Assembly: GCF_900105325.1 (NCBI RefSeq)
Contig: NZ_FNSU01000003.1
Coordinates: 1,364,001-1,428,000 of the forward strand
Direction of reading: 5' to 3'
DNA length: 64,000 nucleotides
Origin: Pseudomonas marginalis
Lineage (GTDB): Bacteria > Pseudomonadota > Gammaproteobacteria > Pseudomonadales > Pseudomonadaceae
Positions within the stretch are counted from its first letter, which is position 1, and each line of letters opens with the position of its first letter. Below are positions 26,332 through 34,734 of the stretch, piece after piece. A model generated the notes under the pieces. The model searched no databases, had not been told where the DNA came from, and saw only the letters and a list, made by a program, of their open reading frames with translations. The translations under genes and the position numbers were made by a program.

Positions 26332-27150
26332 TTATTCGAAATGCACTTCAGCGGTCTGCGCCAGGCCATCGGCATTCCCCGCCCACAACGCCGCCGCCCC
26401 GGTTTCACTGATGCGACCGCCCACTGCGAACGGCTGCGGCGCAATCAACGGGCGCACGCCGCGATAGGCAAAGCGCCGCACGCTGGCTTCGGGATGGGCG
26501 CGGCAAAACGCGCGCAGGCTCAAGGTCGCGATCAGCGGGCCATGCACCACCAGCCCGGCGTAGCCTTCGGTGCCGGTGACATAGGGGTAGTCGTAGTGAA
26601 TGCGGTGACCGTTGAAGGTCACGGCGCTGTAGCGAAACAGCAGGGTCGGCGTGGGGTCGATGGTTTCCTGCCACTCGCCCTGGGCCAGGGCCTCGCCGCT
26701 GCCCGGCTTGGGCGGCGTCGGCTCGCGGTAGACGATGTCCTGTTCTTCGCGGATCGCCAGGCGACCTTCCTGGGCATAGTCATGGCGCACGGTGACAAAC
26801 AACAGCGAGCCGCTGCGCCCGGTCTTTTCTTCGACCTGGGTGATGGTCGACACACGGGTTGCCGCCTCGCCGGCCCGCAGCGGGTGCAGGAACTCGATAC
26901 GCCCACCCGCCCACATGCGATTGCTGTTATCCGCCGGCGGCAGGAAGCCGCCACGGGCCGGGTGGCCGTCGCCGCCCAGGGCGCTTTCCGGCAGCGGGTC
27001 CTGGAAGAAGCACCACTGCCACAGCGGCGGCAGGACTGCGCCCTGCTCGGGGACGGCTTCGCCAAAGGTGGCGGCAATGCGTTTGAGCAGGTTATGGCTC
27101 AGGTGGTCGTGGGCGGTTTCGCTTCGGCCGATCCAGTCAGTAGCGCTCAT
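26332..27150 (-). CDS. ich: Itaconyl-CoA / mesaconyl-CoA hydratase (FAS1-like hotdog)
   Basis: A 272-residue two-part hotdog hydratase related to mesaconyl-C4-CoA hydratase and HTD2. The N-terminal half has LPPLWQWCFFQDPLPESALGGDGHP and the C-terminal half has the MaoC-like RIHYDYPYVTGTEGYAGLVVHGPL. In the itaconate pathway it hydrates itaconyl-CoA (via mesaconyl-CoA) to citramalyl-CoA. The ATG at 27148-27150 gives MSATDWIGRSETAHD, the typical N-terminus; the open frame continues upstream but lacks homology. It is the first gene of the operon and is divergent from the LysR regulator. Confidence 0.87.
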   Translation of the reverse strand: MSATDWIGRSETAHDHLSHNLLKRIAATFGEAVPEQGAVLPPLWQWCFFQDPLPESALGGDGHPARGGFLPPADNSNRMWAGGRIEFLHPLRAGEAATRVSTITQVEEKTGRSGSLLFVTVRHDYAQEGRLAIREEQDIVYREPTPPKPGSGEALAQGEWQETIDPTPTLLFRYSAVTFNGHRIHYDYPYVTGTEGYAGLVVHGPLIATLSLRAFCRAHPEASVRRFAYRGVRPLIAPQPFAVGGRISETGAAALWAGNADGLAQTAEVHFE

Positions 27151-27235
27151 CAGGTACAGGTCCTCGGGCAGTGAGTGTCTGCCCCGGATCATGCAAGCGC
27201 CGGCCCGTTCTGAGAATTTGCATTTCAATAAACCA

Positions 27236-27256
27236 GCGTTCGGCTATGCTGAACGC
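27236..27256. promoter_or_regulatory. Palindrome upstream of ich, candidate LysR operator
   Basis: GCGTTCGGC-TAT-GCTGAACGC has nine-base arms with one mismatch and contains T-N11-A. It is centred ~96 bp upstream of the ich start. The downstream flank on the minus strand (GGTTTATTGAAATGCAAATTC) resembles that beside the dctP palindrome, which suggests a shared recognition and activation region. Confidence 0.72.
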
Positions 27257-27292
27257 TCTTTCCCCGACATAACACCCGCGCGGCCCAGATCC

Positions 27293-27463
27293 GTAGATAC
27301 CGTCTTATCCCGCACCGCGCAATCCCCGTAGCAGCTGTCGAGCCCCGGCGAGGCTGCGTCGGGCGCGCTGTCGATTCAGGACCGAGTCGCGGCCTACGCA
27401 GCCTCGCTTGCGCTCGACAGCTGCTACGGGGATTTGGGCGGTGTTGGATAGGACGGTATCTAC
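27293..27463. repeat. 171-bp palindromic REPIN-like element
   Basis: Terminal arms GTAGATACCGTC and GACGGTATCTAC enclose a second pair, ATCCCCGTAGCAGCTGTCGAGC and its complement. Each half is about 75 bp with a few mismatches. This is a different REP family from the TGTGGGAGG type elsewhere in the window. It separates the ich promoter region from the lysR gene. Confidence 0.85.
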
Positions 27464-27493
27464 CGGGTTCATTCATTCATACGGGAGTTTTGC

Positions 27494-28393
27494 ATGCACT
27501 TCGACCTGGCCGACCTGCGCCTGTTTATCCATATCGCCGAATCCCCCAGCCTGACCCAGGGCGCCAGGCGCGCGTTCCTCTCGCCGGCCGCCGCGAGTGC
27601 GCGGATCAAGGCGCTGGAAGGCCAGCTCGACACGCGCCTGCTGTACCGTGACAGCCGTGGCGTAGAGATCACCCCTGCGGGCGAACGGCTGCTGCACCAT
27701 GCGCGGTTGATCATGCGCCAGGTGGATTACCTCAAGAGTGAGTTCACCCAATACGGCGTGGATTCCGCCGGGCATATCCGCATCTTCGCCAACACCACGG
27801 CGGTCACCGAGTTCCTCCCGGAGGTGCTGGCCGGCTTCCTGTCCCAGCGCCCTGGCGTGACCGTCGACCTGCAGGAGCGCTTGTCCCGCGATATCGTGCG
27901 CGGCGTGCTGGATGGCACCAGCGACATGGGCATCATCGCCGGCCCCGTGGAGGCGGCGGGTTTGCAGGTGCTGCACTTCAGCACCGACAAACTGGTGCTG
28001 ATGGTGCCCGTCGGCCACGCCTTGGCCGATCAAGCCTCGGTCACCCTGGAACAGACCCTGGCCTATCAGCATATCGGCCTGCATGAAGGCAGCACCTTGC
28101 TCAGCTTCCTGCGTGAACACGTCGAGCGGTTGGGCAAGCAGTTGTCGCTGCGTATCCAGGTGTCGAGTTTCGAGGCGATTTGCCGGATGGTCGAAGCGGG
28201 CGTGGGCATCGGCATCATCCCCGAGTCCGCCGCCGTACGGCACAGCCGCACCATGCAACTGGTGGCGGTGACGCTGGATGAGCCGTGGGCGATTCGCGAG
28301 CGCAGTATTCTGGTCAGGGAGCTTGAGGCACTGCCCGGCACCATACGGGCATTGATTGCCACGTTGATGCCGGAAACGGTCAATGCAGGGTGA
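27494..28393 (+). CDS. LysR family regulator of the itaconate locus
   Basis: A 299-residue LysR-type regulator. The helix-turn-helix is at residues ~18-37 (LTQGARRAFLSPAAASARIK), followed by a type 2 periplasmic-binding-protein effector domain (AGHIRIFANTTAVTEFLPEVL). GGGAG precedes the ATG. It is divergent from the itaconate operon, as PA0877 is in P. aeruginosa, and probably activates it in response to itaconate or itaconyl-CoA. The palindromes at 21678 and 27236 are candidate targets. Its stop overlaps the convergent bpX6 gene by 14 bp. Confidence 0.88.
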   Translation: MHFDLADLRLFIHIAESPSLTQGARRAFLSPAAASARIKALEGQLDTRLLYRDSRGVEITPAGERLLHHARLIMRQVDYLKSEFTQYGVDSAGHIRIFANTTAVTEFLPEVLAGFLSQRPGVTVDLQERLSRDIVRGVLDGTSDMGIIAGPVEAAGLQVLHFSTDKLVLMVPVGHALADQASVTLEQTLAYQHIGLHEGSTLLSFLREHVERLGKQLSLRIQVSSFEAICRMVEAGVGIGIIPESAAVRHSRTMQLVAVTLDEPWAIRERSILVRELEALPGTIRALIATLMPETVNAG

Positions 28394-31253
28394 GGTTGTG
28401 CTGGCTGGCGTGGTCGAGGTTGATGTGGCTCAAGCGGCCTTGATCATCGAATAACAGCCAGTCCGTCCCCAGGCGCCGCGCCTGGACTTGCGCTTGTGGC
28501 CAGTGCAGGCTGACGCAGAGCCGGTCGCTGGCGCGATGAATGAAATGCCAACGGGTCGCCTCTTCCTCCACGCCATAGCGAATCAGCAGCCAGTCCTCGA
28601 ACAGGAATGGCCAGACCGTTTGATCCCACTCCTCCTCCCGCAGGTTGCCGGGCAAACGATAGCCCTTGCGCGCCCCACCCTGCTTCAGGACGAGGACCGG
28701 CGGCCCTTCGCTGTCGTACTTGATCAAGTATTGCGCCGCCTGACCGGTTGCACTGGGTAGCCCGAAATCCGCTTCTATGACATCGATTCCAGGGTCGCGA
28801 CTGATCAAGCGACGCTCCGGCAAACGATAATGCCAGAGCGCCAGGATCCCGCCCATTTCCAACAGCCACAGGTATTCGTTGTGCTGATCCGTCTCGAGGG
28901 CATGCACCCGTGCCGGTAGATCGCCCACGTGCCATAACGTTTCAAACTCACGATCGACGTCCACCACCCTCAGTTCCCGGTCACGGCCGACGGTCCAGGC
29001 AGTGCCGTCAAACACCTTGGCAAATACGTCCAGCGCCAAGACACCAAGGTCCGTGGCCGTGCGGCTTACCAGGTCCAGCTTGCTGATACGCCACAGCCGG
29101 TCTCGACGCGTCAGCGCCAAGGCCACTTGGCGGCTGTGGCCGATGACAATCTGCTGCGCCGGCACCGCAAAATGAAACAGCGTCTTGCCCTGCGCATCCA
29201 CCACCAGCGCGCCGGCCTCGCCCAGCCCCAACAGGTAACGCTCATCGTGCAGGGGCACGGCATCCAGGATCGGCCGATTGCCCGACGCCGGTGCGGACCA
29301 CTCCAGCGTGCTGCCCACGCGGTCCAGCGACACAACGGCTGGACGTTTCAGCGCCTGGCCCGGCAAGTCCGCCTGAAGCAATTTATCCCGACTCATTTTG
29401 ACCAGCGCCTGCAACTGATTGAAGTTCAGACGCCCGTGCCCACTGAACTGGTCGGCAAGAATCGCGTGCACGGTAGCGCCTGCCAGCCAGGCCAGGGCCG
29501 AGGATTGGGCTTTATGTTCCAGCAATGCCTCGGCCAGGGCGGCGCGCTCGCTGCCGCGCGCGGGGTCGTCACGCACGTCTTCGACCCATTCGCCGTACGC
29601 CTCCAGGGTGTCCGGCAGCAGGATGGCGCGCTTGACCAACGCGCCAATGGCCAAGCGCCCACCGGCCGATTCGGCATTGAGCAGCCATTGCGCGGCGCGT
29701 GGGCGTTCAGCCGGCAGGCTCCAGATCACATCGACCGCTTGCAGCCACAACCCCTTGGCGATCAACGCTTCGGCCCACTCCAGGCGCAGGCGGTCGGCGG
29801 TTTCCGGTGATTTGGCCTGGAGCATCAGCACCGCATCGCCGAAGGCATCGTCACGGCGCGCCACCAGCAAGGCGCGCTGCCAGTTCTCGGCCAGGCACAA
29901 CAGGCGTACGATCACCCCAGGTGGCATATCCCAGGCCAGGGCGAGGTCGGCGGCTTGTTGATAGCGCGCGTGTTTTTCCAGGTAATCGAGGGCCTGCTGA
30001 CGCTCCTTGAGCAACTCGGCGAGGATAAACACCGCTTCTTCAATGCGCCCGGCGCGGTCCAGGCGCTCATAGCTCTGGCGGTAGACCTGGCGCAGGTGCT
30101 CGGTCATCCCCTCTTCGAAGAACATCGAACGGCTTGCCCCGTTTTGCCGGTCCAGGGCCAGGTCCTGGCGGCGTTGGGGGGTTCCAAAGCTCTGCTCGTC
30201 ACCGGACTGCTCACCCTTCAAGGGAATGGCATGGCGCAAGGCTTCTTCGAAATTGCCGTCCTCGAACATCTCGAGCATCCGCCGCACATAAGCAGCCTGA
30301 CGCTTGCCATACAACGTGGACAAGCGCGAATGCAGGGTCAGGCGGGTCAGCCAGCGGCGCCACGCAGCGGGTTTGTGCCGGCGCGGTTCGCTGCGCGCAG
30401 CGATGCCAGGGGCGACCGGTGCTGTTGGCGTGCCGGAGACTGGCGTGCGCCCACGCCGCAGGGCTCGGTTCAGGCCCCATAAAAAGCCGGTCAAGAACAG
30501 CCCACCGACCAACGTCACGCCGACCACCGCAAAAACCTGGTCGCTGCTCAGCGTTGGCATGGGTGTCAAGGGCGCGTGCTGACCCTGGTTGGCCATCCAC
30601 AGCACAGCAGTCACCAGCGCCAAGGTCGCGCCAAGCTTGAGTGCCGGGAACGAGGCTGGCTCGCGTGAGTCCCACTCGCCGTTGCCAGCCGCGGTCGCTT
30701 TGGCCGGCGGGCTCTTCGGCGCATGGCGCTGACGTTCGATCAGCGCCTGCATCACCCCTTCCCGCTCCGGGCTGACGGGCCCCAGTGCCCCGCCGAGAAT
30801 CTCACGCACATCGGTGACCCGCAGCGGCGGCACCGGTTCCAGTACCGGTGCATGGCAGTCGAAGGTATCCAACAGTGTGCAGGCGCTGATATCCAGCCAC
30901 TGCCCAGGCGCCAGCAACTGCGCATCGCGCAACTGCAAGGCCTGCACCTGGCTGCCACGCACCAGCCACAGGTCGGCAGCCGGCAAGGCCCGCAGCTCCT
31001 GCGGGTCGAGCAGCGCGGAGGACAAACCACGGCCCTGGCGCACCAGCGGCCAACCGACCAGGGTTTCGCACAACACCGATTCAGGCCGCGCGAACTGCAA
31101 CACATCGCCGTCGGCAAAGCGGTAGGCACGGGCGCCGGGCTGCCAGTATTCGAGGATCAAGCCGGCGCGCTCGTGCAAATCCAAGCGGTCGCTGGAAAAC
31201 CACAGCCCATCAATGTGTTGATGCCCCGTCAGCAGCGGGCGCCTGATCAGCAT
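28380..31253 (-). CDS. bpX6-type membrane protein with helical repeats and C-terminal beta-propeller
   Basis: A ~957-residue protein. An N-terminal ~150-residue domain (LIRRPLLTGHQHIDGLWFS...) matches my recollection of the bpX6 domain of MoxR-vWA-beta-propeller ternary systems. Two transmembrane helices follow at ~205-222 and ~238-261. Next come helical, TPR-like repeats at ~305-600 (LDRAGRIEEAVFILAELLKE), then WD-like blades to the end, with repeats such as DERYLLGLGEAGALVVDAQG and NEYLWLLEMGGILALWHY. Function is unproven; the architecture suggests a membrane scaffold. I prefer the ATG at 31253, preceded by AGGA and 10 nt after the upstream stop, but in-frame ATGs at 31271 and 31283 are possible. 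Confidence 0.75.
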   Translation of the reverse strand: MLIRRPLLTGHQHIDGLWFSSDRLDLHERAGLILEYWQPGARAYRFADGDVLQFARPESVLCETLVGWPLVRQGRGLSSALLDPQELRALPAADLWLVRGSQVQALQLRDAQLLAPGQWLDISACTLLDTFDCHAPVLEPVPPLRVTDVREILGGALGPVSPEREGVMQALIERQRHAPKSPPAKATAAGNGEWDSREPASFPALKLGATLALVTAVLWMANQGQHAPLTPMPTLSSDQVFAVVGVTLVGGLFLTGFLWGLNRALRRGRTPVSGTPTAPVAPGIAARSEPRRHKPAAWRRWLTRLTLHSRLSTLYGKRQAAYVRRMLEMFEDGNFEEALRHAIPLKGEQSGDEQSFGTPQRRQDLALDRQNGASRSMFFEEGMTEHLRQVYRQSYERLDRAGRIEEAVFILAELLKERQQALDYLEKHARYQQAADLALAWDMPPGVIVRLLCLAENWQRALLVARRDDAFGDAVLMLQAKSPETADRLRLEWAEALIAKGLWLQAVDVIWSLPAERPRAAQWLLNAESAGGRLAIGALVKRAILLPDTLEAYGEWVEDVRDDPARGSERAALAEALLEHKAQSSALAWLAGATVHAILADQFSGHGRLNFNQLQALVKMSRDKLLQADLPGQALKRPAVVSLDRVGSTLEWSAPASGNRPILDAVPLHDERYLLGLGEAGALVVDAQGKTLFHFAVPAQQIVIGHSRQVALALTRRDRLWRISKLDLVSRTATDLGVLALDVFAKVFDGTAWTVGRDRELRVVDVDREFETLWHVGDLPARVHALETDQHNEYLWLLEMGGILALWHYRLPERRLISRDPGIDVIEADFGLPSATGQAAQYLIKYDSEGPPVLVLKQGGARKGYRLPGNLREEEWDQTVWPFLFEDWLLIRYGVEEEATRWHFIHRASDRLCVSLHWPQAQVQARRLGTDWLLFDDQGRLSHINLDHASQHNLTLH

Positions 31254-31263
31254 TGCGTCCTGT

Positions 31264-33090
31264 TCAAGCATGCTCACGCTCATGGGTTAACAACGCGACC
31301 TGGTTACACAGCACTTGCAGGCGCATGGCACGCTCGGGCACCGAATACACCAACAGTTCACGGGCGCTGGTGATAACGGCAACCAGGCCACTCATCGGGC
31401 AGAACGTTGCCCGCGCAATCGCTGCCGAGGTGGTGAACAGCACACGCTGCTGCCCTTCGATATACAAACCGACGGTGTGCTGGTTCGGGCCCAGCAGTAC
31501 CAGCGCGTGCAGTTCCTGGGGGCCAACCTCATGGTGCAGGCCGATGGCCTTCCAGCCGGGGGCCAGGTCGATCTGGGCTTTTTTCGAGGGGAAGCTGTCG
31601 TGGGTGACCACGCGCCAACGTTGGCTGCCAAGATTATCGGCCAGCAGTGCACAGCCGCCAAAGTACTGCCGCCAATAGGCGGTGCCTGCAAACAGCACCT
31701 GGCTCACGCCATTGGCCGCACCCACCGCGTAACCACCGGACCTCAGCCCATCGCCCGTAGCCGCATACACGACGACTTGCCCGCCTTCACTGCGGGCGTA
31801 GGCCAGGGTCAAGGTGTCGACCTGGGCCAGGTCGATGACATTGTCGGTGATCTCGCAGCCCTCACGCGCCGGAGCGCGGAGCACCGCGCCTTGCCAGCAG
31901 GCGAGCCGGCCCTTGCTGTCCAGCAGGTAGAGCCGTTCGCTTTTCTGACTGCGCAACCACACCGAGGGCAGGAACGTCGCGGTGCCTGGAGGAAGGTGCA
32001 GTCGTTCGGCGGGTGGTTTGTCGATCGGGGCAATGCCCGGTATGTTCCAGAAGTTCAAGGTGTTGTCACTGCTGAGCACCGCGCCCAGGCTGCGGTAGTG
32101 AAAGCTCATACTCAGCGCGCGTTGGTGGCCTGACCACAGGCGCCGACGCACCTCGAGGGATTTTTTCTGGTTCCTCGACGGCAGCTTGATCACCACCATT
32201 CCGGTTTCATCCAGCATGCGCAGGGCGACATGGCTGCCGGAGCCTGAGATCACCGGCGGCAAGGTCAGGACCACGCGCGGCACCACACCAGTCTTGGTGG
32301 CGGGCGGTGCCTTGACCTCGTGATCGAACTGCCCTTTGAGCAATTGCACCGCGTGCTGCGCCTGCGGCATCGGCAGCAACACCCGTCGCGTCTGGCCTGC
32401 CTGCAACTCAAACGACAGGCTACGCCCATCCAGGCTGCGCTTGACCTGGACCCGGTGGCTGCAATGCCTGGCGTCGGCGACCGGCAAGCGTTGCCCGACC
32501 ATCCAGCATTCACCCACAGGACGATCCTGCGCGGCCATCCAGTCGCGCCAGGCATACCAATGGCTGTCGCTCACCCCTTCATAGGTGCGGGCGTTAAGCA
32601 GACGCTTGATCTGTGCCGGCGAATCCAGTTCATGCAACACCGGCGGGCCTTGCAGCAGCCCCCAACGCAGCTCGGCGCCCGCCTCTTCGGCACGCCGCGC
32701 CAACAGCATCAGCAATGCGATATGCACCAGGCGTGCGGCCCCCAACTGCAAGGGACCGGCGTCGAACAGCACCACCATCAGGCGGTTGGCCTCACGGGCA
32801 CGGTACTGGGGCGTGAGGAACATATGCTCGCCCCCCACCGCACGGCGGAGAAACTCATCGGGTACCTCCTCTGCCAGCAACCATTCACTGGAGAGCAGAC
32901 GCTCATAGGGGCCACGGCGTTGCAGGTCGCCCAGGCCATCAGGCTCCGGCACACCGCCTTGTTGCCTGCCCCGCAGTGGGCCGAGCAGCGGGTTGAGACG
33001 GCCCAGCAGATCGGCGAACACTGGCAGGTGCTCGGGCGCAAACCATTCCAGCCACTGCCGCCAGGGTTGCAGGGCATCAGGCAGTTGCAT
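31264..33090 (-). CDS. vWA-like domain protein with beta-propeller, MoxR ternary system
   Basis: A 608-residue protein. Residues ~95-230 look like a von Willebrand A fold: strand RLMVVLFDAG, helix GAARLVHIALLMLLARRAEEAG, strand ELRWGLLQGP. The metal-site DxSxS is replaced by DAGPL, so MIDAS metal binding is probably lost. Residues ~300-608 form a beta-propeller (LGAVLSSDNTLNFWNI, SERLYLLDSKGRLACWQG, AVITSARELLVYSV). In ternary systems the vWA protein is the MoxR partner. The start at 33090 is preceded by GGGGG and overlaps the upstream gene by 14 bp. Confidence 0.75.
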   Translation of the reverse strand: MQLPDALQPWRQWLEWFAPEHLPVFADLLGRLNPLLGPLRGRQQGGVPEPDGLGDLQRRGPYERLLSSEWLLAEEVPDEFLRRAVGGEHMFLTPQYRAREANRLMVVLFDAGPLQLGAARLVHIALLMLLARRAEEAGAELRWGLLQGPPVLHELDSPAQIKRLLNARTYEGVSDSHWYAWRDWMAAQDRPVGECWMVGQRLPVADARHCSHRVQVKRSLDGRSLSFELQAGQTRRVLLPMPQAQHAVQLLKGQFDHEVKAPPATKTGVVPRVVLTLPPVISGSGSHVALRMLDETGMVVIKLPSRNQKKSLEVRRRLWSGHQRALSMSFHYRSLGAVLSSDNTLNFWNIPGIAPIDKPPAERLHLPPGTATFLPSVWLRSQKSERLYLLDSKGRLACWQGAVLRAPAREGCEITDNVIDLAQVDTLTLAYARSEGGQVVVYAATGDGLRSGGYAVGAANGVSQVLFAGTAYWRQYFGGCALLADNLGSQRWRVVTHDSFPSKKAQIDLAPGWKAIGLHHEVGPQELHALVLLGPNQHTVGLYIEGQQRVLFTTSAAIARATFCPMSGLVAVITSARELLVYSVPERAMRLQVLCNQVALLTHEREHA

Positions 33091-33523
33091 CGGGCATCCC
33101 CCAGTGAGCAGCGATTCGCCGCAAATGATCGGGGCTGACGGGCAGCAAGCGATCCAGCGGCACCACGGCCTGCGGTTCACGCCACAGCAATAACGGCGAA
33201 CGTTTGAAGCGTGCCGCCAGGGCCTGGCCCAGCACATCTACCGCAGCTGTCGGCTCCCAACTGGTGGGCAACCACAGCCCTGGCGCGACATCTCCCGGTG
33301 CGGCGTAGGCCACCCCGTCGACCCAGGGCAGGTCAACACCGGCGCCGGTAACCACCAGCACTTCACCGCTGGCCGTGGCTTGCAGTCGCGCAGCCTGTTC
33401 GTCCGGCAGCTGTAACAAGCGCGCGTGCAGAAGCCGAGCAGCGTCACCCCAGGCGACAGCGGCCTGCGGCTCGGTCGGTACCTGCCGTGGGCGCCAGGTC
33501 CAACGCTGCAACGCTGCACTCAT
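33077..33523 (-). CDS. Small bpX5-like protein of MoxR ternary system
   Basis: A 148-residue protein beginning MSAALQRWTWRPRQVPTEPQ. The central VLVVTGAGVDLPWVDGVAY followed by APGLWLPTSWEP fits what I recall of the bpX5 domain; the number is tentative. No signal peptide or membrane helix is seen. Its ATG overlaps the MoxR stop (ATGA), and its end overlaps the vWA gene by 14 bp, so the three are translationally coupled. It probably adapts the ATPase to the vWA partner. The function is unknown. Confidence 0.6.
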   Translation of the reverse strand: MSAALQRWTWRPRQVPTEPQAAVAWGDAARLLHARLLQLPDEQAARLQATASGEVLVVTGAGVDLPWVDGVAYAAPGDVAPGLWLPTSWEPTAAVDVLGQALAARFKRSPLLLWREPQAVVPLDRLLPVSPDHLRRIAAHWGMPDATA

Positions 33524-34641
33524 GGCGTGGGCGTCAGCAGTCGCGCCAATTGCCCGCGTACCTGTCGCAACGGCTCAGGCAGGGTCTGGCTGTTGAAGTT
33601 GGCGTCAATCTCGCGCAGCAGGCCTTCCAGCGCCGGGCTCGCCGGTGGCTCGGTGCGTGCCAGGTAATCTTCGGCGGTTTCCAACAGGCGATTGAATCGT
33701 GACATCGGCTGCAAGGTGGCTTCCTCCACCGCACTGAACAAATGACGGTTACTGGAGGCGGCAAACAGGTCGCGCAGCACTTCACGACCGTGTTGCTGGC
33801 TTTCCTGGGTCGGCAGCACGTACAGCAGCGGCCACAGGTCGGCATCGCTGGCTTCCAGGCGCCCGCCCAGCAAGGCAGCCGCTGCGATCAGCCGTTGAGA
33901 CTTGACGATACGCCGGTCCGATAACTGAATGCCGGCTTCACGCAGGCGGCGGATAGCCTGGGCCAGTAACGGACGTACGGGGTTGAGGTCAACGTTTTTC
34001 AGCGCATGGCCAAGGGTGTCCAACTGGGTCAAACCGAGCAACTGCTGCACCGGCCGCTGTTCCGACTGCCAGCCACCCGCGAGCATGGCCTCCAACTGGT
34101 TATCCGGCACCGACTCGACAAACAGGTGCAACAGGAAACGATCCCCGAACGCCGCCAGCGCTTCGTCGTCCGGCAGGCCGTTGGCAGCACCGACACACAC
34201 GCGCAGCGGGCATTGGATCTGGGTGTGTCCACGGCGAAAGCGGCGCTCGTTAAGCACGCCCAGCAGGGTGTTGAGGATGGCGGTCGAACCGAGGAAGACC
34301 TCATCGAGAAAGACGATATCGGCTTCCGGCAGCATGCCGCTGACGTCGGTTTCGACGGTGCCTTCGCGCAGTTTCTTCAAGTCCACCGCACCGAACAATT
34401 CCGAGGGTTCGGTAAAGCGCCCCAGCAGGTATTCGAAATAACGCCCGCCCATGGACTGCGCCACACGCCGCACCACGGCACTCTTGGCGGTGCCAGGTGG
34501 CCCGATGACCAGGATGTGCTCCTGAGCCACGGCGGCCAATACAATCAGCTCGGCCAGTTGCTCACGCCCGACCAGGCCTTCGGTGGCCGCACGCACGGCA
34601 TGGCGAATTTGCGCGGCAGCGCTGTGCAACTCAGCAATCAT
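33520..34641 (-). CDS. MoxR family AAA+ ATPase
   Basis: A 373-residue AAA+ ATPase. Walker A is GPPGTAKS at 47-54, Walker B is IVFLDE at 109-114, and the MoxR-specific FTEPSELFG lies at 76-84. Sensor and arginine-finger regions follow (NERRFRRG; GLPDDEALAAFGDRFLL). A C-terminal ~100-residue helical domain completes the RavA/MoxR layout. MoxR ATPases remodel vWA partner proteins in the cytoplasm. It is the first gene of a four-gene operon with bpX5-like, vWA and bpX6 proteins. The ATG at 34641 has GGGAAG upstream; the TTG at 34662 is rejected. Confidence 0.9.
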   Translation of the reverse strand: MIAELHSAAAQIRHAVRAATEGLVGREQLAELIVLAAVAQEHILVIGPPGTAKSAVVRRVAQSMGGRYFEYLLGRFTEPSELFGAVDLKKLREGTVETDVSGMLPEADIVFLDEVFLGSTAILNTLLGVLNERRFRRGHTQIQCPLRVCVGAANGLPDDEALAAFGDRFLLHLFVESVPDNQLEAMLAGGWQSEQRPVQQLLGLTQLDTLGHALKNVDLNPVRPLLAQAIRRLREAGIQLSDRRIVKSQRLIAAAALLGGRLEASDADLWPLLYVLPTQESQQHGREVLRDLFAASSNRHLFSAVEEATLQPMSRFNRLLETAEDYLARTEPPASPALEGLLREIDANFNSQTLPEPLRQVRGQLARLLTPTP

Positions 34642-34734
34642 GGGTGTCTTCCCTGAAACCAAAGCAAGGAATCTTGCCTGAGGCTAAGGTATTAGCAAAG
34701 CGTTGTTACATAAACCCAAGAGGAGTCAGCCCCG

